A DNA stretch of 64,000 nucleotides, taken from Chlorocebus sabaeus (Eukaryota > Chordata > Mammalia > Primates > Cercopithecidae). The DNA lies in the NCBI RefSeq assembly GCF_047675955.1, contig NC_132915.1, positions 51,846,026-51,910,025 of the forward strand. Direction: 5' to 3'. The translations under genes and the position numbers were made by a program. Positions 11,760 through 23,600 of the stretch are shown piece by piece. Under the pieces are notes generated by a model, which saw nothing but the letters and a program-made list of their open reading frames with translations, was not told the DNA's origin and did no database searches. Position 1 is the first letter of the stretch. The number at the start of each line of letters is the position of its first letter.

Positions 11760-12073
11760 GGCTGGGCGTGGTGGCTCACCTCTGTAACCCCAGCACTTTG
11801 GGAGGCCAAGGTGGATGGATCACGAGGTCAAGAGATCAAGACCGTTCTGGCCAACATGGTGAAACCCCGTCTCTACTAAAAATCCAAAAACAAAAAATTA
11901 GCCATGTGTGGTGGTGGGCACCTGTAGTCCCAGCTACTCTGGAGGCTGAGGCAAGAGAATCGCTTGAACCGAGGAGGCGGAGGTTGCAGTGAGCCGAGAT
12001 CGCACCAGTGCACTCTAGCCTGGCGACAGAGCGAGACTCTGTCTCAAAAAAAAAAAAAAAAAAAAAAAAAAAA
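11760..12073 (+). mobile_element. AluS, full length
   Basis: Begins 'ggctgggcgtggtggctcac', with 'tcacgaggtcaagagatcaa', both monomers, the right-arm 'gaggcggaggttgcagtgag', and an A-tail at about 12045-12073. 'ccaacatggtgaaaccccgt' is S-type. No convincing target-site duplication was found. The frame at 11753-11992 is an Alu by-product. Confidence 0.95.
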
Positions 12074-13499
12074 TTAAAAATTGAACGATTCTAATTACTA
12101 CTTATGCTCCAACATGGCTGTGTTACCCTGAAGCAGACCCTGTTAGTACAAGGTTGGAGCCCATGGGCTACTGTTGAAAATGTCAGAAAAGTAAAACAAA
12201 GATGAAAAGCAAGTGGGAGTTGGTGTGAGAGATTCTATTGCCTTGATATGCCCGTAGAAGCAGAGTTGAGTGAAGGGAGCTGTTTTTATCATTGAGAGGT
12301 TCCTTTCATTTAGTTTTCTGAGAGAATTCTATGTGAGCCTGGTTGAATCCTATCTACCACTTCAAATACTGTCTTCCTTCCCATTTGTCTGTTACATGTA
12401 GTGAACTTGTTCCAATAACCTTTTCAAGTAGATTCCTGGTTATGTTTCCTTCCTTATGCCCTGGCTTTTGTAAATTCAGTCTCTGCCTTAGTGATTCTAA
12501 ATCCACATCAGACATATCCTATATAAGCAAACATATGTTGTTCAAGACATATTCCTAAGCAGCATCTTCTATACCACTTCTGTCTGTTTTTCATTATGCT
12601 CCTGATTCTTGATTTAAATGATGCTATTTTGGGAAAACTAACGTGCTCTGGGATTAACAGCAATTCCCTTTGTAAACCAAGCCTGTTAAAAATGTATTTC
12701 TAGAAGTCCAGCATAATTTGAACCAGCAAATCTAAGCGACTTCTTTCTGTGTGGAGAGAATTTTAGGTTACTATATTCAAAGATTGCTTTGTTAGCCACA
12801 GAAAAAAACAGCCGAAAGTAGAGATTCCCAGAACCGTTGTAAATGAATCATTGAATTTAGAACACCATTTTGAAATGATTTTCAATCATTGAATAGACTT
12901 CGTAAGTACAAAGACAACTCAATTCTGGTGTGTATCTTCGCCATTTAAAGATATTCATAGGTTTAAAATTTAATGTTTTCTTTTCATTTGGAGTGAATTT
13001 ATTGTTGGCAGAAAATGCATGAGAGTCTGGACTGGAGAATTAAGTCTTCTGTTCCCTACATAATGGATCTAGCAGAAATGGTTAGCTATTTAGGATTCAC
13101 GAGTGCTGCTCTGCCAGTCTACATTAGGCATGATTAGGGAGGGCAACTGAAGCCAGGATGTATTGAACTCTGTAAAGTATATGAAACCACCTTGTGTCAG
13201 GGCCTGTTTAAGGAATGAAGGCTAAGAATTTGGCTAAGTGCACAACAATGTAAAGATTGAATATCTCAGCAATTTGCCTCAATCATCATATCTTATGTCT
13301 TTTATCCCTTAGGTTAGGGCTCATTGTCTAGCTTACTGACTTCAACTTCCTCTTCTATATAGGCTCTAGGCCTCTGACATAGTGTTGATTTCTATAAGCA
13401 ACCATAGGCATGTTCTGACTGCTGTGCTGTCTCCTAGAGAAGGTATCTTACACTGTAAAATTAGGAAAATCCCACTTTACCTGAGGTCCAAAGTAGGGC
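12074..13499. other. unique non-coding DNA
   Basis: Mostly featureless. The pyrimidine-rich 12340-12600 part has a vague L2-like texture that I could not establish. Confidence 0.4.
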
Positions 13500-13560
13500 T
13501 ATTACTAGATTAAGGTCATATCACTAGTTAGTGGAAGAGCAGAGATTTAAATTCAGATTT
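13500..13560 (-). mobile_element. MIR fragment (antisense)
   Basis: 'aaggtcatatcactagttag' followed by 'tggaagagcagagattta' matches the antisense MIR 'aaggtcacacagctagtaag' and 'tggcagagctgggatt' blocks. Confidence 0.55.
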
Positions 13561-13699
13561 TAGAAAAAAGAAGTAAGGTAAAGTTTAGACAAATATTGGA
13601 ATATGTGACATGTAATAGGTCAACTTGGTTTGTGAATTCATGTTAGGTATTGCATTCTGTATCAGTTTCTGCCACAAAGGAAGGAAGGGAACATTTGTG

Positions 13700-13905
13700 G
13701 GACATACAGATTTTGAGTCAGGCAAGCCTGAGCTCAAATTCTGTCCCACCACTTAATAGCAGAATGATTTGGGGTAAATGACAAAACCTCTCAAGGACTC
13801 ACTGCCATCATTTATAAAGTGGGAATAATATTAAACTTCATAAGAATTTGCAAGACCATTTATAAAGAGATTGGCAGAGTGCCTGACTAATAGTAGACTT
13901 AGTGA
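13700..13905 (+). mobile_element. MIR SINE
   Basis: 'gagtcaggcaagcctgagct', 'ccaccacttaatagcagaat', 'aaacctctcaaggactcact' and 'catttataaagtgggaataa' follow the MIR core and 3' region. Confidence 0.75.
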
Positions 13906-16055
13906 GGACTCATCTGTAAAGCCTACACACTCCCTACCATACCATAGATCCTTCCTATTGGCAACATTGCTGTATTTGTAACTATGTATTTCCCTGTCAC
14001 TCTAATAATAGTCACAAGATAATTTCCATTATGAGATACCAAAATTTACAAGACCGCGTGATAAGTTTGACCAATAGAGTTAGAAAGAAAAAAAATGCCA
14101 TTGTGTATTTGTAAAGTAAGATTTTAAATGAGATCATTGAAAGCCTACTTGTTTATCTTTCAGAGATACTCAGCGATTCTTTTTTCTTCCCAGGTAATGG
14201 ATTATTATATATTTAATTGCTATTTTGAGAAAGGTATTCCTCCAAATGGGCATTAGGGAAACAGGACAGATTGTAATTAAACAATTTAGCACGTGCTGAA
14301 TAACCCTACCACGAGGCATGACAAAGGTATGCTTAATTGGCTCAGAAGGATGGTAGTAATGTGAGAACTTCAAACACAAAGTTAACTGCAGAGATAATTC
14401 TACATCTATCTCCTAATCAACAGTAAGGGAAACTACTAAACATTTAAATAGGCAAGGCAAGAAAATCAGAGAATAGGCCAGACTTTCATCTAATTTGTCT
14501 CCCAAAAATGTTACTTCAGGTGTGCACTGTATTCTAGTTTGGTGACAAGACTACATAAGGAAGGGACTGCCTTATTTCTAAGGCTGTCTCACAGCATGTT
14601 TCCCTCAATACTTTGTACAACGTGTATGGTGGTGTTTCTCATTCTATCATTCCTTTCATTCTTCCCTCTATCCCACCTAAAACTTAACACTTTTCTAAAT
14701 GTCAGTGCCAGCATAGGCACAGAAGAATGGGGTGGAGAGCAGAATTGCCTATCCTATATTCCTGTTTGTCTCCACCAGGCAATATAATGGGTCGGAAGAC
14801 CAGGCGGACTGGTCAGAGAATGGGGCAGCATTAGGACCAATTACAGGACAGTTAAACAGCTAGACAGATTGATTGTAAAACACCTATCTGAAGTCAACTA
14901 ATTTGTGAGGTAAATCAATGTAAAGATCAAGTAAATGAATGAGAGAATTGAAAGAGGTAGGTAAAAATCAGCTCAGTTCCATTTGGCCAGAATATAGAGA
15001 ATGGCCATTGTGTGCCAGGACTTGTGATAGCTTGTGAAAATTTAGAATACAAAGGTAAAATAATTTCACACTTGTTTTTCTAAAAGGTATTACTGACTAC
15101 CAGAGGAAACACGTACATGGGCAGATGATAGCAAAACAATGGTAAGTCATGTGACAGAGCTTTGTATGAGGTGTTAGGGAGGCACATAGCATGGCCACCT
15201 ATTCTGCATTCCTTGATTTCACCGTTCACGATTATCATTATGTCTGGGATATTAAGAATCCTGATGACATCATTCTTTTATCTTACTTGAGCTTTTCCAG
15301 CAAGAATGTTTTCAATGTGAGTCTTTTTATAGCAAAACTTCTGACATCAGAATATCATTTCTACTTCTGTTTTTCATATATTTTAGCTTTGATTTTATAG
15401 CTTCTCTCTTTTTATATTTTTCTTCTGCCTTCTTGGAATTTTTAATGTAATCTTCTAATTCACATATTTATTCTTAAGTGTATCATCTTCTTTGATCAGT
15501 TATTATGTTCATCATTTTCACCAGTTTACTTTTCAGATTTCTTGTTCTTATGTTACTAATATATTTCCTTATCTTCTAAAGTATTTCAGTTATTTTACAT
15601 TACTGATCCATCCATTCCAGTGGTCAGATGGCTTATTGAGTTTGTCTTTCTTTAGTAGTCCTTGCAGTCTTTATACATCTAGTTATCTTCCCTGGGTGCT
15701 CATTTCACCTTGAGAGTATAGTTACTCTGTCTGGTAATGTGTACTATGGAATGCCTAAGGCCATGCTTTCCTCTCTGTATGTCCAAGTGAATTTAGAAAA
15801 AGAAAACGGGCTTAATTTCAGGAAAGAGAGCTCAGGACTATTATTTCTCTTTGCAGTCCTCCACCAGGCAACTGCTGTGATTGGGATTTATCATCAATAC
15901 CTTAGGAAGAAGCAGCATTGAGAAAAGGTTACTCGTCTAGTTTGTCACCTACAACCTTGGAGTTTAAAGAAAGGGGTGGAGAAGAGAGTGACTAAGTGGG
16001 ATTGGTCTCTTTACCTGAATACGACTTTTAAACTGTGTTACTATTGTCTAGATAC
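13906..16055. other. unique non-coding DNA
   Basis: No repeat family recognised over about 2.1 kb. Open frames at 14539-14787, 15191-15400 and 15492-15713 are short, F/S/L-rich and unsupported. Confidence 0.4.
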
Positions 16056-16338
16056 CTGTACAGTGACCTAGCCTGGACCAACAATTTAAGTGAACTTGGA
16101 AGCAAACTCTTATCCAGTCAGACTTCCACATAAGAATGTGCACTGACTGACACCTTCATTGCAGCCTTGTGAGGCCCTAAGCGCAGGACCCCGCAAAGTC
16201 ATGCCAGGACCCTTGACTCACAGAAATAATAAGCTAGTAAATGTGTGTGTTTGTGTGTGTGTGTGTGCACGTGCATGTGTTTTAAGTCTCTGAGTTTGTG
16301 TTGATTTGTTACACAGCAATAGATAACTGTTACAGCAT
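16056..16338 (+). mobile_element. MLT1-type (MaLR) LTR, 3' part
   Basis: 'agtgaacttggaagcaaact', 'actgacaccttcattgcagc' and 'gactcacagaaataataagc' match an MLT1-family LTR, then 'gatttgttacacagcaatag' and 'ataactgttacag' match its 3' end. A GT microsatellite at 16240-16280 has expanded inside the LTR, where the consensus is already GT-rich. Confidence 0.65.
16238..16280. repeat. (GT)n microsatellite inside the MLT1 LTR
   Basis: An imperfect GT repeat, 'gtgtgtgtttgtgtgtgtgt' then 'gtgtgtgcacgtgcatgtgt'. It replaces the consensus 'aaatgtgtgttgtttt' and so arose within the LTR. Confidence 0.85.
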
Positions 16339-16944
16339 TCCTTAAGTTGGAATGACATGTAAATGAAAGAGATGCGAAAAAGCATGGCTATCTTTTGAAT
16401 TTTTCAGCAGCCTCATATAACCACACCATGGAGGACATGGTGGAAGAGTAAGAGCCCAGGATAATTAAGAACACACTATTTGTTGATCAGCGTGCCAGCT
16501 GTTTTTCAGGCATCTTTGTATCTTCCCTAAAACCTTGCAAGTTTAGTATCATTGCTGTGTTTTAAAAAATTGGGACTTGACACAGTCAAACAGGCATGGA
16601 CTGAGATGTTGATTTCCATCAAGAGAAAGAGCAACAGAGTGAGACTTGGGGTGGCTGGCTTCAAACAGTTTCTTCCATTTACCCTAGTGTGCCAGAAAAA
16701 AGCGTTAATTTTGGTGCACCTTGACGTGAAAAAGTTTTGGAAATGCTTAGGCTAGGCAATTTAATTTAAGCAATTTATCATTTTGCAAGTGGATGATATG
16801 TCTTTCACACATAGACATATGACTCTAAACTTTGTGTTTTTTGCATTGTATTGCACCATTTAAAAGTAAAAGATGAGCTTGAGGTAGGAAGAGGCCAGGA
16901 AATTTAGAAACTTTTAAGCTATTTATATGGTATGATATAATCAT
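16339..16944. other. unique non-coding DNA
   Basis: No repeat family or gene recognised. Confidence 0.45.
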
Positions 16945-17120
16945 TGAATTAGTACTATAAGCTAGGTATTGAGTTTGGTGCTTTAAATCTATTATCTCAT
17001 TTAATTCTTACAACAAAACTGAGAGGTAAGAAATGAAATATACTCATTTTCAGGGCAAAGTAACAAAGTCAGAGGGAAATTAAATAAGTTGCAGAAGGTA
17101 TCAGGGTTATTAAATGATGG
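16945..17120 (-). mobile_element. MIR SINE (antisense)
   Basis: 'gtgctttaaatctattatct', 'catttaattcttacaacaaa', 'actgagaggtaagaaatgaa' and 'actcattttcagggcaaagt' follow the antisense MIR order. Confidence 0.7.
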
Positions 17121-17704
17121 GAAATTTAACTAAATTTTATTGAATAATGGACAATTTAATTTAATTCCATTTTATGTCTATCTAACTCTAAAGGCAGTAA
17201 ATTTAACTTTAAAATAAAATGACCTGAATTGTGGCCAAGGTCTGAATGTGATGTGGAAATCTAATTCACTGATTTTTTCATAATGTATTATATTGTATAC
17301 AAAATGTTTACAAATTACATTTTGAAAAATGACAGCTCTTTTTCATAAGGCAAAATGAAGTGAAAGAAAGTTTTATGCTGGGCGTCTATTATTTTTTGCA
17401 TACTTAGATGTTTTTATGAAGTGCTGAAGAAACCAGGATGAGTTTCAAGATGGAGAATTGGAGGCAGCTTATGGAAGAAAACTGCTTGTATGTTCTTGTA
17501 TGTTCATAAAGATTGAAAATTTCTTGATCAGGATGGAAGTGGGAAGATAAGAGGCACTATGGATGATATAACAAACCAAGTTAAAAGGGAAATTTAGACT
17601 GACAAAATATCTTTTGTTTGCTCTCTTAACCAACATGATAAACAATGTGATAATAGTTCAGGCTCAATGGCGCTACCAGTTATGGCTTTTGTACGTAGAG
17701 CTAA
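17121..17704. other. unique non-coding DNA
   Basis: No repeat family recognised. A perfect 10-bp tandem duplication ('cttgtatgtt' twice) sits at 17485-17504. Confidence 0.45.
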
Positions 17705-17815
17705 TTTTTCTTTCTTTGGACTTTACCCATAAATAAAATGGGAATATGATAGTATCTAACTCTTAGGGTTTTATGATGATTAAATGATAAACTATTATAG
17801 ATAAATTTTAGAGTT
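17705..17815 (+). mobile_element. MIR SINE, 3' half
   Basis: 'ccataaataaaatgggaata', 'gatagtatctaactcttagg' and 'gttttatgatgattaaatga' match the MIR region following 'catctgtaaaatggggata'. Confidence 0.65.
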
Positions 17816-20130
17816 TCTAAAATGGGTATGTTTTACTATGAAAAATTAAAAGGTGCTTTATTTAATTTTAAGAAACATATAGCTGTTGTGTAGGCTTAAT
17901 AAATGGCTTAGGTGTTTATTTATCCCATGAGTTTGTGAGATTGTGCATCTGGGATACAATAATTTTTAAATGTTTAGTTCTTTGAACAATTGTGCAGCAT
18001 ACATACAGACCTCTCTGCCCTCCCTCTCTCCCAAATGCAATCCATTGTGGGCAACGTGATTTGTAGCTAATAGTGAACATCAACTTGGTGACAAAATAAA
18101 TTTTTCTTAGAATGAATTTCTCTCTTTAATAGGGATTTAATTTTGTTAAAAGTAATAACTAAAGAATGTTTTCTTCAATGAGATCACTGACTTTCTTAAA
18201 TAATTGGTGATGCTCTAGTATGTCCATAATGGCAATTATCCAGATCTCAGTGTGACCAGCTTTAAACTTTGAGAAAACAGATAAACCCATTAAAGGATAA
18301 TGGTTTTATGAGAAAATGCAAATAATTTCAACTAACCAGACTACATTGATTTTCATAGTTCCATTGCAATAAATGAAAACAAATCTTCTGCTAATTTTAA
18401 AGATCATAGATGCTAAGAGGGGCCAGTTTAGAGAATAAAATGATATAGTAAAACTGAAAAAAAAAGGAGAAATTTCTTTTTCATTTTCTGTGAAAGACCA
18501 ATATTTAAAGATTGCAGGATCAATAGCACATTTCTGCTTGAATGAGAGACAGTGAGATCAGGAAAATGTGACGTATAAACAAAAGAAAATGGGCATAATT
18601 CTTCTTGTATTATATTAATAAATATAGTGGTAAAATGGAAACTAGAACAGATGTGTAAAATGACTAACGGAACTGCAGTGATAAAATAAATTATTAATAG
18701 AAAATACCTTATGTTCAACTCATTAGTAGTGTTTAGATCTCTGACCTACTTAGAAATAAATAGTTTTTCTGTCTTAGTGTTCAGAACTGCTGAACACGCC
18801 AGGATTGGTGTGTATAACTAGGACTAGATTTCTTACGGTAAATCATTTAAGTTGCATGTAGTACCTATTATCAAAAAGCAAATAAAGAATTCATTTAATA
18901 GTGTATGCTGCTTAGGAATTTTTATTGAAGCCTGATTTTCCCACCACCAAGTTTATATGCCTTCACCATCTGTAGTTCTCAAATTCAAGCCATGCTAATG
19001 CTAACAAAGTGGCTGGCTTGGCAGATCAATCAGAGAAGGAGCCTGGAGATTTACCTACTTTGGAAAGGTAATTTAAAACTAAATCCACCTTTAGAAGTGA
19101 GTGTCCCATTTGTGTTTATAGGTTTCACTAGAGGGGAGCCCAACATATTAGAAGCATTTCCTTTTGTTTGCCAATAGCAGCGAAAACTAAGGCTAAAACC
19201 CAAAAGGATATGACTTAGACAAGAATGAGCATATGGCTCTCAAAGTTTTAATCACTAGGAAAGGAAAATATAGTTGCAGCTTGTAGATAAACAGCTCTGT
19301 TTTAGCAAAAGCCAGATGAGTACAAAGTTGGTTGTAAGATAATTGGTAAAAAAAAAAAAAAAAAAAAAAGTCAGCCATTTAAAGGAGTGTATTACTTTTG
19401 CATGCTCAATATAACAACAACTTACCTAAGGAGAGATGAGTTTAACAGGAAAAATTCAAGCAGCAGAAAAATTTGGTACAATAATCTCCTATGAACTAAA
19501 TTAACTGAAGTATTCTATCAGTATCGGTCATAGAGTTAAGAGGCAGGAGTTCAGGCACCACATTTAAAAGTGGTTTGGCACCATCATTGCCAATGATACT
19601 AAAACTTCTAAAGGGATAAGGAAACAATTTCTTGCACAATTTTGGAGGATCATATGATTCATACTATATTGGAATTTTCATGGTAAAATCGACAATCCCT
19701 TGGTGATTTTTCCAACTTTCAGCATAAAGTTGCAAGTCTATTTTGAAATAGGAGCAAAGTGCAATCTGTCTTTACAAGAGATAAAATGTTTGCAAGTTTC
19801 ATAATGATATCTTACTTCCTGACTATACATGTTCCTTTGGAATCTTTGACCAAAATCCATTATTTACTTGTAAAAAGTTAAAGGCTCAGTGATAAAATAT
19901 GCAATACACCTAAATGTGCTGGTCAAATAAATTTAAGAAAACTTGATATGCTTTCATTTAACAATGACAACAACAAAACTAAACACATGTGGACCATTTT
20001 TTCAGCAAATATTTTTTTAAAAGCCTACTTTTGACTAGGCATACATTGTTCTTTGTGTGAAGTTGTAAACTTGAACTTCGTTACATATTTACTATCATGA
20101 TATTTCTCATGTCTTAGCTTCATAGCCTGT
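17816..20130. other. unique non-coding DNA
   Basis: About 2.3 kb with no repeat family I can name, apart from a 20-bp A run at 19349-19369. The 96-codon minus-strand frame at 18428-18718 is hydrophobic and AT-driven, with no domain. Confidence 0.4.
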
Positions 20131-20328
20131 CTTCCCTCCCTCCATCACTCCCTCCCTCCCTCCCTCCCTCCCTCCCTCCCTCCCTCCCTTCCTTCCTTCC
20201 TTCCTCCCTCCCTCCCTTCCTCCCTCCCTCCCTCCCTTCCTTCCTTCCTTCCTTCCTCCCTCCCTCCCTTCCTCCCTCCCTCCCTCCTTCCCTTCTTTCC
20301 ATTTTTTCCTTCTTCCTTCCTTGTTTCC
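20131..20328. repeat. polypyrimidine microsatellite (CCCT)n/(CCTT)n
   Basis: Nearly 200 bp of C/T only on the plus strand, alternating blocks of 'ccct' and 'cctt', pure from about 20148 to 20300. The overlapping minus-strand frames (20107-20403) encode G/R/E/K repeats and are artefacts of the tract. Such tracts can form triplex (H-DNA) structures and are usually length-polymorphic. Confidence 0.97.
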
Positions 20329-20664
20329 ACATATATTTGAGGTTTCTTTCACATGCCATGCACTAGCTGAATGAAACTTAGACTTGGCCATTTCAGAGCT
20401 CACAGACAGTGGGAATTACGTAAACACCGAAGTATGATACCAAAAGTATGAAAATTAGATTCACAAGCTAAAATATTAACTACAGACTAGAAAGCAAAAG
20501 GCTTAAACAAACAAACAAAAAAACCACATATTTAGGTTGAAAGACGCTAAAGTGATTAAGCCAATCTTACCTACGTGGAATATTCATGCATTAGACAAGA
20601 GAAGGGGCGGATACAGATGCTACATTAGAGATTATAGATTAAAAAAATCCCAAAGGTGTTGCAT
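20329..20664. other. unique non-coding DNA
   Basis: No repeat family or gene recognised. Confidence 0.45.
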
Positions 20665-20816
20665 TAATTTCCTATTATTGCCATAACAAATTACCATAAA
20701 TTTGTTATCTTAAAATAGCATGCATTTATTATTTCGTAGTCTATAGTTCAGAAATTTGGCATGGGTCTCCCAGAGCTAAAATCAAGACACTGTCAGGGCT
20801 CTGTTCTCTTCTGGAC
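20665..20816 (-). mobile_element. MLT2-type (ERVL) LTR, 3' fragment, antisense
   Basis: 'ttaatttcctattattgcca', 'taacaaattaccataaattt', 'gggtctcccagagctaaaat' and 'caagacactgtcagggctct' match the plus-strand reading of an antisense MLT2. It breaks at about 20816 where antisense L1 sequence begins. Confidence 0.65.
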
Positions 20817-21062
20817 ATACTGATTTCCTTTCTTTTGGATATATACCCAGTAATGCTGACTGCTGGATCATATGGTAGTTCTATTTTTTATTTTTTGATG
20901 AACTTTTATATTGTTTGCCTTATGGCTGTACGAATTTATATTCCCAATTACGGTGTGCAGGTTTCCCTTTCCTTCACATCCTCCCAATACTTGTTTCCTT
21001 TTGTCTTTTTGTTAATAGCCATTATAATAGGTGTGAGGTGATGGCTAATTGTGGTTTTGTTT
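20816..21062 (-). mobile_element. L1 (older primate/mammalian), ORF2 3' end, antisense, part 1
   Basis: 'ttttggatatatacccagta' and 'tgctggatcatatggtagtt' are the reverse strand of the L1 ORF2 C-terminal region. It continues to 'gtgaggtgatggctaattgt', where an Alu interrupts it. Confidence 0.9.
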
Positions 21063-21344
21063 ATTTTTATTTTTATTTATTTATTTTTGAGACAGAGTCT
21101 TGCTCCGTTACCCAGGCCAGAGTGCAGTGGTGCAATCTTGGCTCATTGCAACCTCCACCTCCCAGGTTCAAGCAATTCTCCTACCTCAGCCTCCCAAGTA
21201 GCTGGGATTACAGGTGCCTGCCACCACACCAGCTAATTTTTGTATTTTTAATAGAGATCGGGTTCCACCATCTTGGCCAGGCTGGTCTCGAGCTTTTGAC
21301 TCCCAAAGTACTTGGATTACAGACATGAGCCACCGTGCCTGGCT
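21063..21344 (-). mobile_element. AluS/J, antisense, inserted into L1
   Basis: T-rich tail then 'gagacagagtcttgctccgt', 'cccaggttcaagcaattctc', 'agtagctgggattacaggtg' and 'gccaccgtgcctggc'. About 28 bp of the left monomer around 'cctcgtgatccgcccgcc' are deleted between 'gagcttttgac' and 'tcccaaagtac'. L1 sequence on both sides carries a diverged target duplication: 'attgtggttttgttt' at 21048-21062 and 'attgtgcttttaattt' at 21347-21362. The frame at 20915-21328 is an L1/Alu by-product. Confidence 0.93.
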
Positions 21345-22680
21345 TCATTGTGCTTTTAATTTGCCATTCCCAGATGCTTAGTGATGTTGAACAATTATTC
21401 ATATACATGTTGGCCATTTGTATGTCTCTTTTTGAGAAATGTCTATTCAGGTCCTTCACCCATTTTTAAATTGGCTTACTTGTTTTCTTGTTATTGAGTT
21501 GTTTAGACTTCTTATATATTTTATATATTAATACATTATCAGATCTATAGTTTGGAAATGTTTTCTTATGCTCTGTGGATTGTCTCTTCACTGTTGCTTT
21601 TTTTCTTGGCTGTGCAAAGAAAAAAAATGAACATTACATTTGTTCATCGTAATCCCATTTATCTATTTTTCCTGTTGTTGTTTGTGCTTTTGGAGTTATA
21701 TCTAAGAATTATTGCCCAGATCAATGTCATGGAGCTTTTGTCCTATGTTTTCCTCTAATAATTTTATAGTTTTGGGTCTTACATTGAAGTCTTAAACCCA
21801 TTTTGACTTCATTTTTTGTATATGTTGTAAGACAAAGGTCCAATTTCATTCTTCTGCATGTGGATATCTGCTTTTCCCAACACCATTTTAGGACAGACTA
21901 TTGTGTTCCCATTGTGTATCTTGGCATCGTTGTCAAAGATCAATTGACTGTATATGTGTGGGTTTATTTCTGGGCTTTGCATTCTGTTCCAGTGGTCTAT
22001 GTGTCTGTTTTTATGCCAGTACCCTGTTTTTAGGCTACTATAGCTTTGTAGTATATTTTGAAGTCAGGCAATGTGATACTCCCAGCTATATTTATTTTGT
22101 TCAAGATTGCTTTGACTATTAGGGGTCTATTTTGTGTTCCATACAAATTTTAGAATTGTTTTTTCTTATTCTGCGGAGAATGTCATTTGTATTTTGATAG
22201 GGATTTGCACTGTGTCTGTAGATTGCTTTGAGTAGTATGGATATTTTAACAATATTAATTCTTCCAATCCATGAACATAGAATATTTTTCATTTATTTGT
22301 GTCGTCTTCAGTTCTTTCATCAGTGTTTTATAGTCATCATAATATAGGTGTGCCCACTCTTTGGTTAAATTCATTCCTTTTTTTTGTAGCTATTGTATAT
22401 GGTATTATTTTCTTGATGTCTTTTTCTGATAGTTTTGTCGTAGTATATAGAAATACTATGCATTTTGTATGTTAATTTTGTATTCTGAAGCTTTACCAAA
22501 GTTGTTTATTACTTCTAATGGTATTTTGGTGACGTTTTTAGGGTTTTCTGTGTATACTCTATATGATTCTGTATATATTTCCTGTCATTCACAAACAGGG
22601 ACTATTTAAGTTTGCCCCTTCCAAGTTTGATGCCTTTTATTTCTTTCTCTTATTGCCTAATTCCTCTGGCTACTAATAAA
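21345..22680 (-). mobile_element. L1 ORF2 region, antisense, part 2
   Basis: It resumes the interrupted L1 with 'atgttggccatttgtatgtc', 'ttgagaaatgtctattcagg', 'ttgtcaaagatcaattgact', 'tgaagtcaggcaatgtgata', 'ttgtattctgaagctttacc' and 'aaacagggactattt'. All are antisense reverse-transcriptase/C-terminal region sequence. Reading frames are broken throughout, so it is a dead copy. Confidence 0.9.
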
Positions 22681-22689
22681 ACTCTGCCT

Positions 22690-23036
22690 GGGACTTCCTA
22701 GTACTCTCCTTCAGTATTCATCAGGTCTCAGTCCAAGTGTTACCTCATTAGAAAAAGATTCTCCATCTAATTCAATTAGAAAAAAATTTCATCTAATTGA
22801 ATTATTATATAATTCAAAATAATCTCCCCATTCAATCTCTATCCCTTCATCCTTTAAAATTTTCCTTACCTCTCATCATTCTTTTGTTCACTTTTCTGTT
22901 CTCTTATATACGCTTATCCCATCTTCCTCTACAGTGTAAACTTGATAAGGACAAGACCTTCATTGCATGCCTTGTTCATTATTGTGCCTCAAATACAGAG
23001 TCCATGGTTGGCCTCAATAAATATTTGCTTAACTAA
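22690..23036 (+). mobile_element. L2 LINE, 3' end
   Basis: 'caggtctcagtccaagtgtt', 'acctcattagaaaaagattc', 'agtgtaaacttgataaggac' and 'ctcaataaatatttgcttaa' follow the L2 3' end. An approximate 28-bp tandem duplication lies inside at about 22747-22800. The frame at 22797-23036 is not a gene. Confidence 0.8.
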
Positions 23037-23199
23037 AGCATAGCTTGTATTTAGGGGAAGTTAAGCCAGTTATTGGATAGATGCTGTGCCACTGACAATA
23101 TTTCAATGCAATATCTGAAGGTAAGATTGCATCCGCAATATTATATTATTCTCTAAAGTATGAACAAAGAGATCCTTTGATGATGATTTTATTCATAAA
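23037..23199. other. unique non-coding DNA
   Basis: Short stretch with nothing recognised. Confidence 0.4.
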
Positions 23200-23275
23200 C
23201 ATATGTCTTCTCCACCAGTACTTGGACAGAGATTTGCATATAATAGGCACTCCATTGAAATTGCTTGCATTGTTT
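23200..23275 (+). mobile_element. L2 LINE, extreme 3' end fragment
   Basis: 'ccagtacttggacagagatt', 'tgcatataataggcactcca' and 'ttgaaattgcttgc' match the L2 'cagtgcctggcacatagtaggtgctcaataaa' end with drift. Confidence 0.5.
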
Positions 23276-23449
23276 CAGGGTAGGGTAAATACATGGTAGC
23301 CGTAATAAAACCTCTCAACCACAACATAATCCAAATAGAACCAACCTTCAGAGATAGAGGAAGATGATCCCAATTGTCTAGTGATTGCAAAATTATATTA
23401 ACCTTAGGTAAAGTTCATTGTGTATAAATTAGGGTAGAAGCTTAGTGCA

Positions 23450-23600
23450 GGAGAATGAACAATAGTTTTAGTGTCAGAAAATATGAGATAAATTCCCCGC
23501 TTACCTTATTGCTAGACCTACGACTTGAAGAAATTTTGTGGGTTTTTTCTCTTTTGTTTATGTCTCTGAACTTTGGTTTCCTGAATAGGATAGAGCAGAA
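23450..23600 (+). mobile_element. MIR SINE
   Basis: 'acaatagttttagtgtcaga', 'ttaccttattgctagaccta' and 'tctgaactttggtttcctga' follow the MIR core, moderately diverged. Confidence 0.55.

Noticed and set aside
11700..12110. Target-site duplication for the AluS at 11760
   Set aside because: The flanks 'aaaaaagagtgaaca' and 'aaaaattgaacga' agree only loosely, so I do not claim it.
20107..20403. Minus-strand frames encoding long G/R/E/K repeats
   Set aside because: They are direct translations of the CCCT/CCTT microsatellite in different frames. No promoter, splice sites or conserved ends are visible.
20915..21328. 137-codon plus-strand frame
   Set aside because: The first third is antisense L1 and the rest antisense Alu, giving the familiar spurious Alu peptide.
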